Source: Burkholderia oklahomensis C6786 (GTDB taxonomy: Bacteria; Pseudomonadota; Gammaproteobacteria; Burkholderiales; Burkholderiaceae). Taken from it: 64,000 bases of DNA. Location: positions 2,914,001 through 2,978,000 of the forward strand of contig NZ_CP009556.1 of NCBI RefSeq assembly GCF_000959365.1, written 5' to 3'. The notes under the pieces are model-generated. The model saw nothing but the letters and a program-made list of their open reading frames with translations, searched no databases and was not told the origin of the DNA. Positions 41,442 through 50,698 of this stretch are shown in pieces; position 1 is the stretch's first letter; each line of letters starts with the position of its first letter. The translations under genes were made by a program, and so were the position numbers.

Positions 41442-42965
41442 ATGACCGTCATCAAACAGGAAGACCTGATCCAGAGCATCGCGGATTCGCTGCAGTACAT
41501 CAGCTACTACCACCCGCTCGACTACATCCAGGCGCTCGGCCGTGCCTACGAGCTCGAAGAGAGCCCGGCCGCGAAGGACGCGATCGCGCAGATCCTGACG
41601 AACAGCCGCATGTGCGCGGAAGGCCGCCGCCCGATCTGCCAGGACACGGGCATCGTCACGATCTTCGTGAAGGTCGGCATGGACGTGCGCTGGGACGGCG
41701 CGACGATGAGCGTCACCGACATGATCAACGAGGGCGTGCGCCGCGGCTACACGCATCCGGACAACGTGCTGCGCGCATCGATCGTGAATCCGCCCGAAGG
41801 CGCGCGCAAGAACACGAAGGACAACACGCCGGCCGTGATCCACTACGAGATCGTGCCGGGCGACAAGGTCGACGTGCAGGTCGCGGCGAAGGGCGGCGGC
41901 TCGGAGAACAAGTCGAAGTTCGTGATGCTGAACCCGTCGGATTCGATCGTCGACTGGGTGCTGAAGACCGTCCCGACGATGGGCGCGGGCTGGTGCCCGC
42001 CGGGTATGCTCGGCATCGGCATCGGCGGCACCGCCGAGAAGGCGATGCTGATGGCGAAGGAATCGCTGATGGAGTCGATCGACATCCAGGAGATCATCGC
42101 GCGCGGCCCGAAGGACTGGGTCGAGGCGCTGCGCGTCGAGCTGCACGAGAAGGTCAACGCGCTCGGCATCGGCGCGCAGGGCCTGGGCGGCCTCGCCACC
42201 GTGCTCGACGTGAAGATCATGGCCGCGCCGACGCACGCGGCGAGCAAGCCCGTCGCGATGATCCCGAACTGCGCGGCGACGCGCCACGCGCACTTCGTGC
42301 TCGACGGCTCCGGCCCTGCGAAGCTCGAGGCGCCGTCGCTCGACGCATGGCCGAAGGTCCAATGGGAACCGGACACCGAAGCGAGCAAGCGCGTCGACCT
42401 GAACACGCTGACGCCGGAAGAAGTCGCATCGTGGAAGCCGGGCCAGACGCTGCTGCTGTCGGGCAAGATGCTGACGGGCCGCGACGCCGCGCACAAGCGC
42501 ATCGCCGACATGCTCGCGAAGGGCGAGAAGCTGCCCGTCGACTTCACGAACCGCGTGATCTACTACGTCGGCCCGGTCGATCCGGTGCGCGACGAAGTGG
42601 TCGGCCCGGCAGGCCCGACGACGGCGACGCGGATGGACAAGTTCACCGAAATGATGCTCGCGCAGACGGGTCTCATCTCGATGGTCGGCAAGGCGGAGCG
42701 CGGCCCGGTCGCGATCGACGCGATCAAGAAGCACAACGCCGCGTACCTGATGGCCGTCGGCGGCGCCGCGTACCTCGTGTCGAAGGCGATCCGCCACGCG
42801 AAGGTGCTCGCGTTCGAAGATCTCGGCATGGAAGCGATCTACGAGTTCGACGTGGAGGACATGCCGGTGACCGTCGCGGTCGATTCGCAAGGCACGTCGG
42901 TCCATCAAACGGGGCCGAAGGAGTGGCAGGCGAAAATCGGCAAGATTCCCGTCGCGAGCGCGTAA
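41442..42965 (+). CDS. fumA: Fumarate hydratase, class I
   Basis: A 507-residue iron-sulfur fumarase of the citric acid cycle. RPICQDTGIVTIF and the later IPNCAATRHAHF carry two of the three [4Fe-4S] cysteines. The N-terminal alpha and C-terminal beta domains (YYVGPVDPVRDEVVGPAGPT) are fused in one chain as in class I enzymes. A strong terminator follows. Being Fe-S dependent, it sits naturally among iron genes. Confidence 0.95.
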   Translation: MTVIKQEDLIQSIADSLQYISYYHPLDYIQALGRAYELEESPAAKDAIAQILTNSRMCAEGRRPICQDTGIVTIFVKVGMDVRWDGATMSVTDMINEGVRRGYTHPDNVLRASIVNPPEGARKNTKDNTPAVIHYEIVPGDKVDVQVAAKGGGSENKSKFVMLNPSDSIVDWVLKTVPTMGAGWCPPGMLGIGIGGTAEKAMLMAKESLMESIDIQEIIARGPKDWVEALRVELHEKVNALGIGAQGLGGLATVLDVKIMAAPTHAASKPVAMIPNCAATRHAHFVLDGSGPAKLEAPSLDAWPKVQWEPDTEASKRVDLNTLTPEEVASWKPGQTLLLSGKMLTGRDAAHKRIADMLAKGEKLPVDFTNRVIYYVGPVDPVRDEVVGPAGPTTATRMDKFTEMMLAQTGLISMVGKAERGPVAIDAIKKHNAAYLMAVGGAAYLVSKAIRHAKVLAFEDLGMEAIYEFDVEDMPVTVAVDSQGTSVHQTGPKEWQAKIGKIPVASA

Positions 42966-42981
42966 ATACGAATGATTTTCG

Positions 42982-43006
42982 GGCCGGATTTCAATCCGGC
43001 CTTTTT
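42982..43006 (+). terminator. Terminator after fumA
   Basis: GGCCGGATT, two bases, AATCCGGCC, then five T: a compact intrinsic terminator 17 bases after the fumA stop. Confidence 0.85.
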
Positions 43007-43119
43007 GATGCGGCGGATCCGTTCCACCTTTCGGAAATCGAACGGATTCGCCCTTGGCTTTTCAGGAACGAGCGTTTATCGTTCAGAAATTCAAGCCCCA
43101 CACGTCATAAGGAACGAAC

Positions 43120-43596
43120 ATGCAAGGCGATAAGAAAGTCATCGAATATCTGAACGCCCAGTTGAAGAACGAACTGACTGCGATCAATCAGTATTTCCTG
43201 CATGCGCGGATGTACAAGCACTGGGGCCTCGAAAAACTCGGCAAGCACGAATACGACGAATCGATCGGCGAAATGAAGCACGCGGACTGGCTGATCGAAC
43301 GCGTCTTCATGCTCGACGGCCTGCCGAACCTGCAGGATCTGCACAAGCTGCTCATCGGCGAGGAAACCGAAGAAATCCTGAAGTGCGACCTGAAGCTCGA
43401 ACAGGTGTCGCAGGCGACGTGCAAGGAAGCGATCGCGTATTGCGAATCGGTGCGTGATTACGTGTCGCGCGAAATCTTCGAGAAGATCCTCGACGATACG
43501 GAAGAGCATATCGACTGGCTCGAAACGCAAATCGACCTGATCGGCAAGGTCGGCCTGCAGAATTACCAGCAGTCGATGATGGGCTCGTCGGAGTAA
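43120..43596 (+). CDS. bfr: Bacterioferritin
   Basis: A 158-residue iron-storage subunit. Family ligands are present: Glu18, Glu51, the haem ligand Met52 ([12 protein letters not shown]), His54, Glu94 and His130. The residue aligned to Glu127 of the E. coli protein is Thr, with Glu at 128 and 129 (DDTEEHIDW), so the di-iron site may use a shifted Glu. bfd lies about 1 kb downstream, beyond murI. Confidence 0.95.
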   Translation: MQGDKKVIEYLNAQLKNELTAINQYFLHARMYKHWGLEKLGKHEYDESIGEMKHADWLIERVFMLDGLPNLQDLHKLLIGEETEEILKCDLKLEQVSQATCKEAIAYCESVRDYVSREIFEKILDDTEEHIDWLETQIDLIGKVGLQNYQQSMMGSSE

Positions 43597-43651
43597 TTCC
43601 AGTCATTCCGCTCTCGCTCGATCTTCATTCGATTCACGCTCGATCGCCCGC

Positions 43652-44524
43652 ATGACGACGCCGCGCGCTTCCGATTCCCGCGTATCGCCCGCCCGTGCGC
43701 CGATCGGCATCTTCGATTCGGGGCTCGGCGGCCTGTCGGTGCTGCGCGCGGTGCGCGCACGGCTGCCCGACGAGGCGCTCGTCTACGTCGCCGACTCCCG
43801 CCATGCGCCGTATGGCCCGCGCGACGATGCGTTCATCGTCGAGCGCACGCTCGCGATCGGCGAATGGCTCGCCGCACAGGGCGCGAAGGCGCTCGTCGTC
43901 GCGTGCAACACCGCAACCGCGCAATCGATCGCGATCGTGCGCGAGCGTCTGCCGATTCCGCTCGTCGGCGTCGAGCCCGGCATCAAGCCGGCGGCGCTGC
44001 ATTCGAAGACGCGCGTCGCGGGCGTGCTCGCGACGCAGGCGACGCTGCGCAGCGCGCGCTTCGAAGCGCTGATCGCACGCCATGCGGACGACTGCCGCTT
44101 CATCTGCCAGGCGGGGCACGGCCTCGTCGAGGCGGTCGAGCGCGGCGACACCGGCTCGCCCGAGCTGCGCGCGCTGCTCACGGGCTACCTGGAGCCGATG
44201 CTCGCGGCCGGCGCCGACACGCTCGTGCTCGGCTGCACGCACTACCCGTTCCTCGACGCCGCGATCCGCGACGTGGCGTCCGACCGCCTGCACCTGATCG
44301 ACACGAGCGACGCGATCGCCCGCCAGCTTTCGCGGATCCTGGACGAACGCGGGCTGCGCGCGCCCGCCGCCGCGCAGCCGGCGCCGCTGCCGCGCCTGTG
44401 CTCGACGAGCGACGGCCGGCATCTGCAAACGCTCGCGTCGACGCTGCTCGGACTCGACGTCCCGGTCGAATCCGTCACCATTTCTTCGCCCCGCACGGCC
44501 GCCTCCCCCGCCCATCCGGCGTAG
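43652..44524 (+). CDS. murI: Glutamate racemase
   Basis: A 290-residue cofactor-independent racemase that supplies D-glutamate for peptidoglycan. IGIFDSGLGGLSVLR is the start motif; VACNTATA and LGCTHYPF hold the two catalytic cysteines. It extends about 20 residues longer at each end than the shortest family members. Confidence 0.95.
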   Translation: MTTPRASDSRVSPARAPIGIFDSGLGGLSVLRAVRARLPDEALVYVADSRHAPYGPRDDAFIVERTLAIGEWLAAQGAKALVVACNTATAQSIAIVRERLPIPLVGVEPGIKPAALHSKTRVAGVLATQATLRSARFEALIARHADDCRFICQAGHGLVEAVERGDTGSPELRALLTGYLEPMLAAGADTLVLGCTHYPFLDAAIRDVASDRLHLIDTSDAIARQLSRILDERGLRAPAAAQPAPLPRLCSTSDGRHLQTLASTLLGLDVPVESVTISSPRTAASPAHPA

Positions 44525-44613
44525 CCGCACACTCGGCCGCCGCCCGGAAACCCTGCCAAGCACCTGGTTTTGTTACAAAAAAGCCGGGACCGCGCTTGCC
44601 AACCCGTACAAAT

Positions 44614-44634
44614 ATAATGATAATAATTCGCATT
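44614..44634 (+). promoter_or_regulatory. Fur box before bfd
   Basis: ATAATGATAATAATTCGCAT closely matches the Fur consensus GATAATGATAATCATTATC. It lies 24 bases before the bfd start. Confidence 0.7.
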
Positions 44635-44657
44635 AACGTTAGCTATCGCGCTCCATC

Positions 44658-44897
44658 ATGATCGTCTGCGTGTGCAAGTCCGTTTCCGATCGGAAGATTC
44701 GCGCATCCCTCGCGGAAGGCGTGGACACTTTCGACGAACTCCAGTTCGAACTGGGGGTCGCCACCTGCTGCGGCAAGTGCGAGGAAACCGTGCGCGACCT
44801 CATGGCGGAACAGGGCGTTTGTGCGAGCCGCTGCGGTGTCGAGCACCCCGCGGCCGTGCCGGTCCCCGTCACGTTCTACGAACGCAAGGCGGCCTGA
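44658..44897 (+). CDS. bfd: Bacterioferritin-associated ferredoxin
   Basis: A 79-residue [2Fe-2S] protein that reduces bacterioferritin to release iron. MIVCVCKSVSDRKIR and VATCCGKCEET give the four cysteines (CxC and CxxC). The C-terminal tail of about 15 residues beyond the usual domain contains another Cys. A Fur box in front implies induction by iron limitation. It leads a cluster with tonB-exbB-exbD. Confidence 0.9.
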   Translation: MIVCVCKSVSDRKIRASLAEGVDTFDELQFELGVATCCGKCEETVRDLMAEQGVCASRCGVEHPAAVPVPVTFYERKAA

Positions 44898-44995
44898 CCG
44901 GCGTGCCAGGATCGCACGCGCCGCGCTCTCGTTTTACCAGCCCGTCAGCAAGCCTGCCCGCGCGAGCCAACGGCCTACCTGTAAAGGAGCCCGTA

Positions 44996-45058
44996 ATGGA
45001 ATTGCTGATCGGATTCGTGACTACCGTGTGCATCTCCTTGCTGATTTTCCGCAAGTGA
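44996..45058 (+). CDS. Tiny membrane peptide between bfd and tonB
   Basis: A 20-residue frame, MELLIGFVTTVCISLLIFRK, preceded by AAAGGAG seven bases upstream. It is one hydrophobic helix ending in positive charges. Its perfect ribosome site and position in the iron operon argue that it is real. No family is known to me. Confidence 0.5.
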   Translation: MELLIGFVTTVCISLLIFRK

Positions 45059-45109
45059 TGCAGCACTTCGCGGCGAACGACACGCGCGCCGCCGCGCTAC
45101 GAAGCTAAC

Positions 45110-45850
45110 ATGCAGGTTTCGAATTCCTTGCCGGCCGTCTCTGCGCCGGCCTTCTCCCGTATGAATCCCCGCGTCGCCACCGCCGCCGTGACGGTTCTCG
45201 CCGGACACGCGATCCTGCTGACCGGCGCGCTGCTGATGCGCAACGACGTGCCGTCTCGCCCGCTCGAATCAAAGACGATCACCGCCCAGCTTTTGAGCGC
45301 GCCCGTCGCCCAGCCGGTCGGCGTCCAATCGGCGCCGGCGCCCGAGCCGCCGAAGCCCGTCCCGAAAGTCAGGCCGAAGCCGGCGCCCGCGCCCCGGCCG
45401 GTCGCGAAGCCAACCCCGACGCCGCCGCCGGTATCGCACGAGCCTTCGCCGAACGCGATCACCGCGCCGGAACCCACACCGCCCGCCCCCGCGGCCCCCG
45501 CCGAGACGAGCGCGAAGGCCGCGCCGCCCGCGGGCGCGCTGACGAGCCGCCCGACGCTGGAAATCGTCGCCCCGAAGGAAGGCGCGCACCTCACCTGCCA
45601 GATCGCGAAGGCCGCCTACCCGGCGCTGTCGAAGCGCCGCGGCGAAACGGGCGTCGTGAAGGTCCGCTTCGTCGTCGGCCTGACGGGCAGGATCGAGAGC
45701 GCGCAAGTCGTCCAGAGCAGCGGCTTCCCGCGCCTCGACGACGCGGCGCTCGACGCGATCCGCTCGTCGCCGTGCCAGCCGTATCTGCAGAACGGACAGC
45801 CGATGCGCGCCGCCTATACGCAGCCCTACGACTTCACTCTGACCGACTAA
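45110..45850 (+). CDS. tonB: TonB energy transducer
   Basis: A 246-residue inner-membrane-anchored protein: one helix (residues ~20-42), a long Pro/Ala/Lys periplasmic spacer, and the TonB C-terminal domain with YPALSKRRGETGVVKVRFVV and SSGFPRLDDAALDAIRS. It transmits proton-motive energy to outer-membrane receptors for siderophores and haem. It is followed by exbB and exbD. Confidence 0.9.
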   Translation: MQVSNSLPAVSAPAFSRMNPRVATAAVTVLAGHAILLTGALLMRNDVPSRPLESKTITAQLLSAPVAQPVGVQSAPAPEPPKPVPKVRPKPAPAPRPVAKPTPTPPPVSHEPSPNAITAPEPTPPAPAAPAETSAKAAPPAGALTSRPTLEIVAPKEGAHLTCQIAKAAYPALSKRRGETGVVKVRFVVGLTGRIESAQVVQSSGFPRLDDAALDAIRSSPCQPYLQNGQPMRAAYTQPYDFTLTD

Positions 45851-45887
45851 TTTCAGCAACACCCGAAAGAAACAACAAGGAAAGGAA

Positions 45888-46619
45888 ATGCAAAGCTACG
45901 GAATCGCGCACGTGTGGGCGCAAGGTGACTTCGTTACGCGCGCCATCGCGATCGCGCTCCTCGTGATGTCGATCCTGTCGTGGATGGTGATCGTCATCAA
46001 AGGCTGGAACGTGATTCGCCTGAAACGTCTGTCGAAAGACGCCGAACAATCGTTCTGGCATTCGGACGATTTCGAAGAAGGCGTGAAGAAGCTCGGCAGC
46101 GCATCGTCGTCGACGCAGGACAACCCGTTCCTCGCGCTCGCGCTGTCCGGCCAGGAAGCCGCCGACCATCATCATCAGACGCAGCCGCACCTGCACGACC
46201 GGATGGACGTGTCCGACTGGGTCACGCGCTGCCTGAAGGACACGATGGACGAAGGCATCGCGCGGATGCAGGGCGGTCTCGCGATCCTCGCGTCGATCGG
46301 CAGCACCGCGCCGTTCGTCGGCCTGTTCGGCACCGTGTGGGGCATCTATCACGCGCTGCTCGTGATCGGCGCGACGGGCCAGACGTCGATCGACCAGGTC
46401 GCGGGCCCCGTCGGCGAATCGCTGATCATGACCGCGTTCGGCCTGTTCGTCGCGATTCCCGCAGTGCTCGGCTACAACGCGCTCACGCGCGCGAACAAGA
46501 GCATCGTGAGCCGCCTGCGCCGCTTCGCGCACGGCCTGCATGCCTACTTCGTGACGGGCGCGCGCCTCGCGTCGTCGTCTCAGCGCGACGGGCTGCGCCT
46601 CGCCGCGCGCACGAACTGA
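45888..46619 (+). CDS. exbB: ExbB (MotA/TolQ/ExbB proton channel)
   Basis: A 243-residue protein with three helices. LAILASIGSTAPFVGLFGTV and GESLIMTAFGLFVAIPAVLG are the pore helices of the family. An AAGGAAAGGA-like site precedes the ATG. It works with ExbD and TonB in the inner membrane. Confidence 0.95.
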   Translation: MQSYGIAHVWAQGDFVTRAIAIALLVMSILSWMVIVIKGWNVIRLKRLSKDAEQSFWHSDDFEEGVKKLGSASSSTQDNPFLALALSGQEAADHHHQTQPHLHDRMDVSDWVTRCLKDTMDEGIARMQGGLAILASIGSTAPFVGLFGTVWGIYHALLVIGATGQTSIDQVAGPVGESLIMTAFGLFVAIPAVLGYNALTRANKSIVSRLRRFAHGLHAYFVTGARLASSSQRDGLRLAARTN

Positions 46620-46632
46620 GCGGAGATTCGCG

Positions 46633-47067
46633 ATGTCCATGAACACCAGCTTCGGCGACGACGACGATGACGGCCTGATGAACGAGATCAACATGACGCC
46701 GCTCGTCGACGTCATGCTCGTACTCCTGATCATTTTTCTCGTCACGATTCCTGCGATGCACCATGCGGTGAAGATCGATCTGCCGCGCGCGAGCAGCCAG
46801 CCGGTCGAAGTGAAGCCGCAGACGATCGATGTCGCGATCGAAAGCGATGGCGCAGTCCTGTGGGACGATCATCCGGTCAGTGCGGCCGATCTGCAGGCGC
46901 GCATCGCGCAGGCCGCGCAGACGACGCCACAACCGGAACTGCATCTGCGTGCGGATCGCAAGGTCGCATACGAGCGCGTTGCGGAAGTGATGTCGGCCGC
47001 GCAAGCGGGCGGCCTCACGAAGCTCGGCTTCGTCACCGAGCCGAAGTCGAACGCGAAAGCGAAGTAA
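46633..47067 (+). CDS. exbD: ExbD (TolR/ExbD)
   Basis: A 144-residue protein. MNEINMTPLVDVMLVLLIIF includes the single helix with the proton-carrying Asp; the rest is the periplasmic domain. It ends the tonB operon and a terminator follows. Confidence 0.95.
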   Translation: MSMNTSFGDDDDDGLMNEINMTPLVDVMLVLLIIFLVTIPAMHHAVKIDLPRASSQPVEVKPQTIDVAIESDGAVLWDDHPVSAADLQARIAQAAQTTPQPELHLRADRKVAYERVAEVMSAAQAGGLTKLGFVTEPKSNAKAK

Positions 47068-47113
47068 ATGCGCCGCGCGCCGCGTGCGGCAGGCGCACGC
47101 GGCGCTACAAAGT

Positions 47114-47147
47114 AAAAGGCCTTCATCGCCAGATGAAGGCCTTTTTT
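47114..47147 (+). terminator. Terminator after exbD
   Basis: AAAAGGCCTTCAT, six bases, ATGAAGGCC and a T6 run form a strong hairpin. Confidence 0.85.
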
Positions 47148-47432
47148 CATGCGCACACGGGCGCCTTCGGGCGGCGGGCACGACGGCCGAACTGCTGCAC
47201 GTCGAGCAACGCGATGCGTCATGCCGTGGTCTGCACGGACTTGCGCGGTCTGCCCTATTTGGCTCGCAACATATGCGGCCACCTTGTTCCGCTTGGCACC
47301 TTCCCTCGCGAAATTGGGATTCCAATATAGGCCGAGCCGCGCATGCATTCAAGCGACAGGCGATTGAAACTACCGATTGCGTGACGCGCGTCAAATGACA
47401 AAACCGATGCACGTGCAATCGTCTCGATTTCG

Positions 47433-48404
47433 TCAGATCGATATCTTCGTCTCCGCGCCCTTCGCGCCGCGCTCCGGACAGATCTGCTCCTTGTAGTTTT
47501 CGTTGTCGAGCTTCTCGACGAGGTAATCGACGAACGCGCGCACGGCGGGCGGCATGCCCTGCCGCGACACGAACACTGCGTAGAGCTGCGGCGCGGGCAG
47601 CGTCCAACCCGGCATCACGGGCGACAGTTGCCCTGCGCGCAACGCGTTGCCGTACATCGATTCGGGCAGTGCGGCGATTCCGACCCCGTCGAGCACCGCT
47701 TCGCGGATCGTCATCAGGTCGGCCGTCACGAGACGCGGCTCGTGCTCGTGCGCGTGGCGCGTGCCGTCCGGCGCAATCAGGTTGAATACGTGGCGGCCGT
47801 CGCCCGACGGCGTATCGAGCGTGTCGAATCTCGATAGATCGGCGGGCACGATGGGAGGCGCGTTCTGCTGCAGCAGGCCCGGCGCGCCGACGAGCATCTG
47901 CTCGGTGCGCCACAGCGGCCGCACGACGATGTTCGCGTTCTGCGGCGGCTCGGACCGCACGCGCAACGCGACGTCGATCGAGTCTTCGAAGAGATCGATC
48001 ACACGATTCGTCACGCGAATCTGTACGCGCACTTCCGGATAGCGATGCAGGAATTCCGGCAACAGGCGCGACAGCATCGTCTGCGACAGCGTGACGGGCA
48101 CGCTCACACGCACCGTGCCGCGCGGCGCCGAACGCAGTTGCTGTACCGCATTCATCGCGGCCTGCGCTTCGGACAACATTGCTTGGCAATGCTGATAGAA
48201 AAGCTGTCCGGCCTCGGTCAGCGCGAGCTTGCGGGTCGAGCGCTGCAACAGGCGCACGCCGAGCGCCGCCTCGAGCTCGGTCAGCCGCCGCGACAGGCGC
48301 GACTTCGAGATCCCGAGCACACGTTCCGCGGCCGAGAAGCCGCCGTGCTCGACCACCTGAGAGAAGTACATCAAGTCGTTCAGGTTATGTGCATCGATAG
48401 TCAT
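47433..48404 (-). CDS. LysR-family regulator, divergent from pirin
   Basis: A 323-residue regulator. The N-terminal winged helix (FSQVVEHGGFSAAERVLGIS, then SRLSRRLTELEAALGVRLL) and the substrate-binding domain are complete. It resembles the YafC/DsdC-like group often placed beside pirin in Burkholderia. It probably controls the pirin gene through the 120-bp shared promoter region. The start MTIDAHNLNDL at 48404 is preferred. Confidence 0.9.
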   Translation of the reverse strand: MTIDAHNLNDLMYFSQVVEHGGFSAAERVLGISKSRLSRRLTELEAALGVRLLQRSTRKLALTEAGQLFYQHCQAMLSEAQAAMNAVQQLRSAPRGTVRVSVPVTLSQTMLSRLLPEFLHRYPEVRVQIRVTNRVIDLFEDSIDVALRVRSEPPQNANIVVRPLWRTEQMLVGAPGLLQQNAPPIVPADLSRFDTLDTPSGDGRHVFNLIAPDGTRHAHEHEPRLVTADLMTIREAVLDGVGIAALPESMYGNALRAGQLSPVMPGWTLPAPQLYAVFVSRQGMPPAVRAFVDYLVEKLDNENYKEQICPERGAKGAETKISI

Positions 48405-48526
48405 TTCATCGTTCCAATTCCACAACGATCCATTGCGAATCGAGCGGGTTTAATCGGCAATTCGCTCAATATAATAGCTTTACGTTGCAAAAATAACGTC
48501 ACACCAGCCATTCCTAGAGCCCTCCC

Positions 48527-49399
48527 ATGCCTATCGCCCGCTCGATCCAGCGTACCTATCCATCGCTTCGCACCACGGAAGGCGGCGGTTTCGTGGTCCA
48601 CCGTCCGTTTCCGACCCGCCTGCTGACGGACTTCGATCCGTTTCTGCTGCTCGACGAGATGGGTCCCGTCGATTACGCGCCGGGCGACGCGAAAGGTGCG
48701 CCCGATCATCCGCATCGAGGCTTCGAAACGGTCACCTACGTGCTCGACGGCTGGTTCCGCCATCGTGATTCGGCGGGCCACGCGGGCGCGCTCGGTCCGG
48801 GCGATGTCCAGTGGATGACGGCAGGCGCGGGCGTCGTGCACAGCGAGATGCCCGACCCCGAATTCGCGCGCCGGGGCGGACGCACGCATGCGTTCCAGCT
48901 TTGGGTGAACCTGCCGCGCCGCGACAAGATGATCACGCCGCGCTACCAGGATATCCCGGCCGCGCGCATTCCGACCGCGACGTCGCCCGACGGCCGCGCG
49001 AAGGTCCGCGTGATCGCCGGCGAGGCGTTCGGCGCGTGCTCAACGATCGAGACGCGCACCCCGATGCTCTATCAGCACTTCACGCTCGCGCCGGGCGCGA
49101 GCGTCGAACAGCCGGTGCCGGCCGGATTTCGCGTGTTCGCTTATTCGATCGAAGGCAGCGGATTCTACGGCGCGGACAAGACGGCGGTCGACACGCGCCA
49201 TATGGTCGTGTACGCGGAAGACGGCGACTCCGTCGCATTCGCCGCGGGCGATGCGCCGCTCAACCTGCTGCTGATCGGCGGCGCGCCGCTCAACGAGCCG
49301 ATCGTGCGCTACGGTCCGTTCGTGATGAACACCGAGGACGAGATCCGCGAAGCAGTCGCCGATTATCAGACGGGCCGCATGGGCCGCATTCCCGCGTAA
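48527..49399 (+). CDS. Pirin family protein
   Basis: A 290-residue bicupin. HPHRGFETVTYVLDG and GAGVVHSEMP hold the His/His/His/Glu metal site of the N-terminal cupin. Bacterial pirins may act as quercetinase-like dioxygenases or redox regulators; the role here is unknown. It is divergent from the LysR gene. Confidence 0.9.
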   Translation: MPIARSIQRTYPSLRTTEGGGFVVHRPFPTRLLTDFDPFLLLDEMGPVDYAPGDAKGAPDHPHRGFETVTYVLDGWFRHRDSAGHAGALGPGDVQWMTAGAGVVHSEMPDPEFARRGGRTHAFQLWVNLPRRDKMITPRYQDIPAARIPTATSPDGRAKVRVIAGEAFGACSTIETRTPMLYQHFTLAPGASVEQPVPAGFRVFAYSIEGSGFYGADKTAVDTRHMVVYAEDGDSVAFAAGDAPLNLLLIGGAPLNEPIVRYGPFVMNTEDEIREAVADYQTGRMGRIPA

Positions 49400-49519
49400 G
49401 CGTGAGCGGCGCGCATCGGCGGAACGGCGGCGGACGCAAGCTCGTCCACCGAGGCGGATTTGCGTCACAATATCTTCTCGCGCCCGGCGAGGGCCGCACT
49501 ACAGAAGGAATCCGCCGCT

Positions 49520-50005
49520 TTGAACTTCGAACATCTGATCCAGATTAACGCCGCCGACAATCCGGCCCTGCCGGCGCTGACGCGTGCGCAACTGTGGGAA
49601 GGCCTCGTGCTGCGCGCCGAGCAGCCGCAGCTATTCGTGATCGGCCTCGACCGCTGCATCGTGCACGACCGCACGGAGACGACGCTCGAACGCGAGCTGC
49701 ATTACGGCAACGCGACCGTCCGGGATCGCGTGACATTCACGCCGAACGAGCAGGTCCGCTACGACATCCATGCGGCCGACGGCGAGATCGGTGGTTCGCT
49801 GACGATGACGATCGAAGAGCGCGACGATCGGCAACTGTTCCTGCGCTTCGAGTATCAAACGACGCTGCCCGTCAGCAACGACAGTGAAGACGCGCGCCAG
49901 ACGCACGAGATCGTGAAGGAAGCCTACCGCGCATCCGACATCGATACCGTTCGTCTGATCCGCGAATACGCGCAGGGCCGCAAGGACCCGGATCCGCTGC
50001 ACTGA
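49520..50005 (+). CDS. DUF1857 (SRPBCC fold) protein
   Basis: A 161-residue protein starting at TTG 49520 after GAAGGA, LNFEHLIQINAADNPALPAL. The family has a START-like ligand-binding fold. LTRAQLWEGLVLRAEQPQLF is typical. No enzymatic role is known. It lies downstream of pirin on the same strand. Confidence 0.75.
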   Translation: MNFEHLIQINAADNPALPALTRAQLWEGLVLRAEQPQLFVIGLDRCIVHDRTETTLERELHYGNATVRDRVTFTPNEQVRYDIHAADGEIGGSLTMTIEERDDRQLFLRFEYQTTLPVSNDSEDARQTHEIVKEAYRASDIDTVRLIREYAQGRKDPDPLH

Positions 50006-50087
50006 CCGCACCTGGCGGCGGGGCATCCGTCGCCCTCTTTGCCCTTGCCTATCGACATTCAGGTTTCGATCGATAAAGATACGTTGT

Positions 50088-50108
50088 AAATGGGAATAGT
50101 TATCATTT
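50088..50108 (+). promoter_or_regulatory. Fur box before hemP
   Basis: AAATGGGAATAGTTATCATT resembles the Fur consensus and lies about 40 bases before hemP. Confidence 0.65.
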
Positions 50109-50148
50109 AGAATTCATTCCATCGAATCGCAACTCACCGATCGCCTGA

Positions 50149-50415
50149 ATGACCGAATCTATGCGCTCTACTACGCTCACGTTGCGCCGCACGGGCGGCG
50201 CTGCATCCAGCAGCCGCCCCAAGACGGCAGCGGTGACGACGCCGGCGGAATCGGTGAAGTCCACGGCAAAGCCCGCAGCCGCCGCAAACGCCGGGCAGCG
50301 CGTGGTGAGCAGCGATACGCTGTTGCAGGGCCAAAGCCATGTGAGCATCGCGCACAACGGCGAAACCTATCAGTTGCGGGCCACTCGTCTGGGCAAGCTG
50401 ATCCTGACGAAATAA
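50149..50415 (+). CDS. hemP: Hemin uptake protein HemP
   Basis: An 88-residue protein whose last third, VSIAHNGETYQLRATRLGKL, is the HemP domain. The N-terminal 50 residues are Ala/Thr/Ser-rich and variable. In Burkholderia, HemP (HmuP) is a small activator needed for haem and siderophore receptor expression. It has a Fur box in front and a terminator behind. MRSTTL at 50161 is an alternative start. Confidence 0.85.
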   Translation: MTESMRSTTLTLRRTGGAASSSRPKTAAVTTPAESVKSTAKPAAAANAGQRVVSSDTLLQGQSHVSIAHNGETYQLRATRLGKLILTK

Positions 50416-50573
50416 CGAACCGAGTATTGTGGGGACCACCTCTACGAGAGGTGTTGGGCATTAGCCAGCCATAACGGCTTGCACGCGAGTCTAGACCCCT
50501 TCGTGCAAACATATTCAAGCAGCCGTTGTAGCAAGCCAAGCCGCTTTTTTGGGTTCTCACTGCGTGAAAGAGA

Positions 50574-50605
50574 AAGCGACGCGTCCGATGACGCGTCGCT
50601 TTTTT
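50574..50605 (+). terminator. Terminator downstream of hemP
   Basis: AAGCGACGCGTC, four bases, GACGCGTCGCTT followed by T: a near-perfect 12-bp stem. It may also stop a short untranslated RNA, since it lies 160 bases after the hemP stop. Confidence 0.8.
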
Positions 50606-50698
50606 GCTTGCGCGGCGCATGAAGCGTGAAGCGCAAGAGCGATCTCGACTCGCTCGAGCCAACGACCGAACGGATATCGGCGAAATGCCGCTTTCGAA

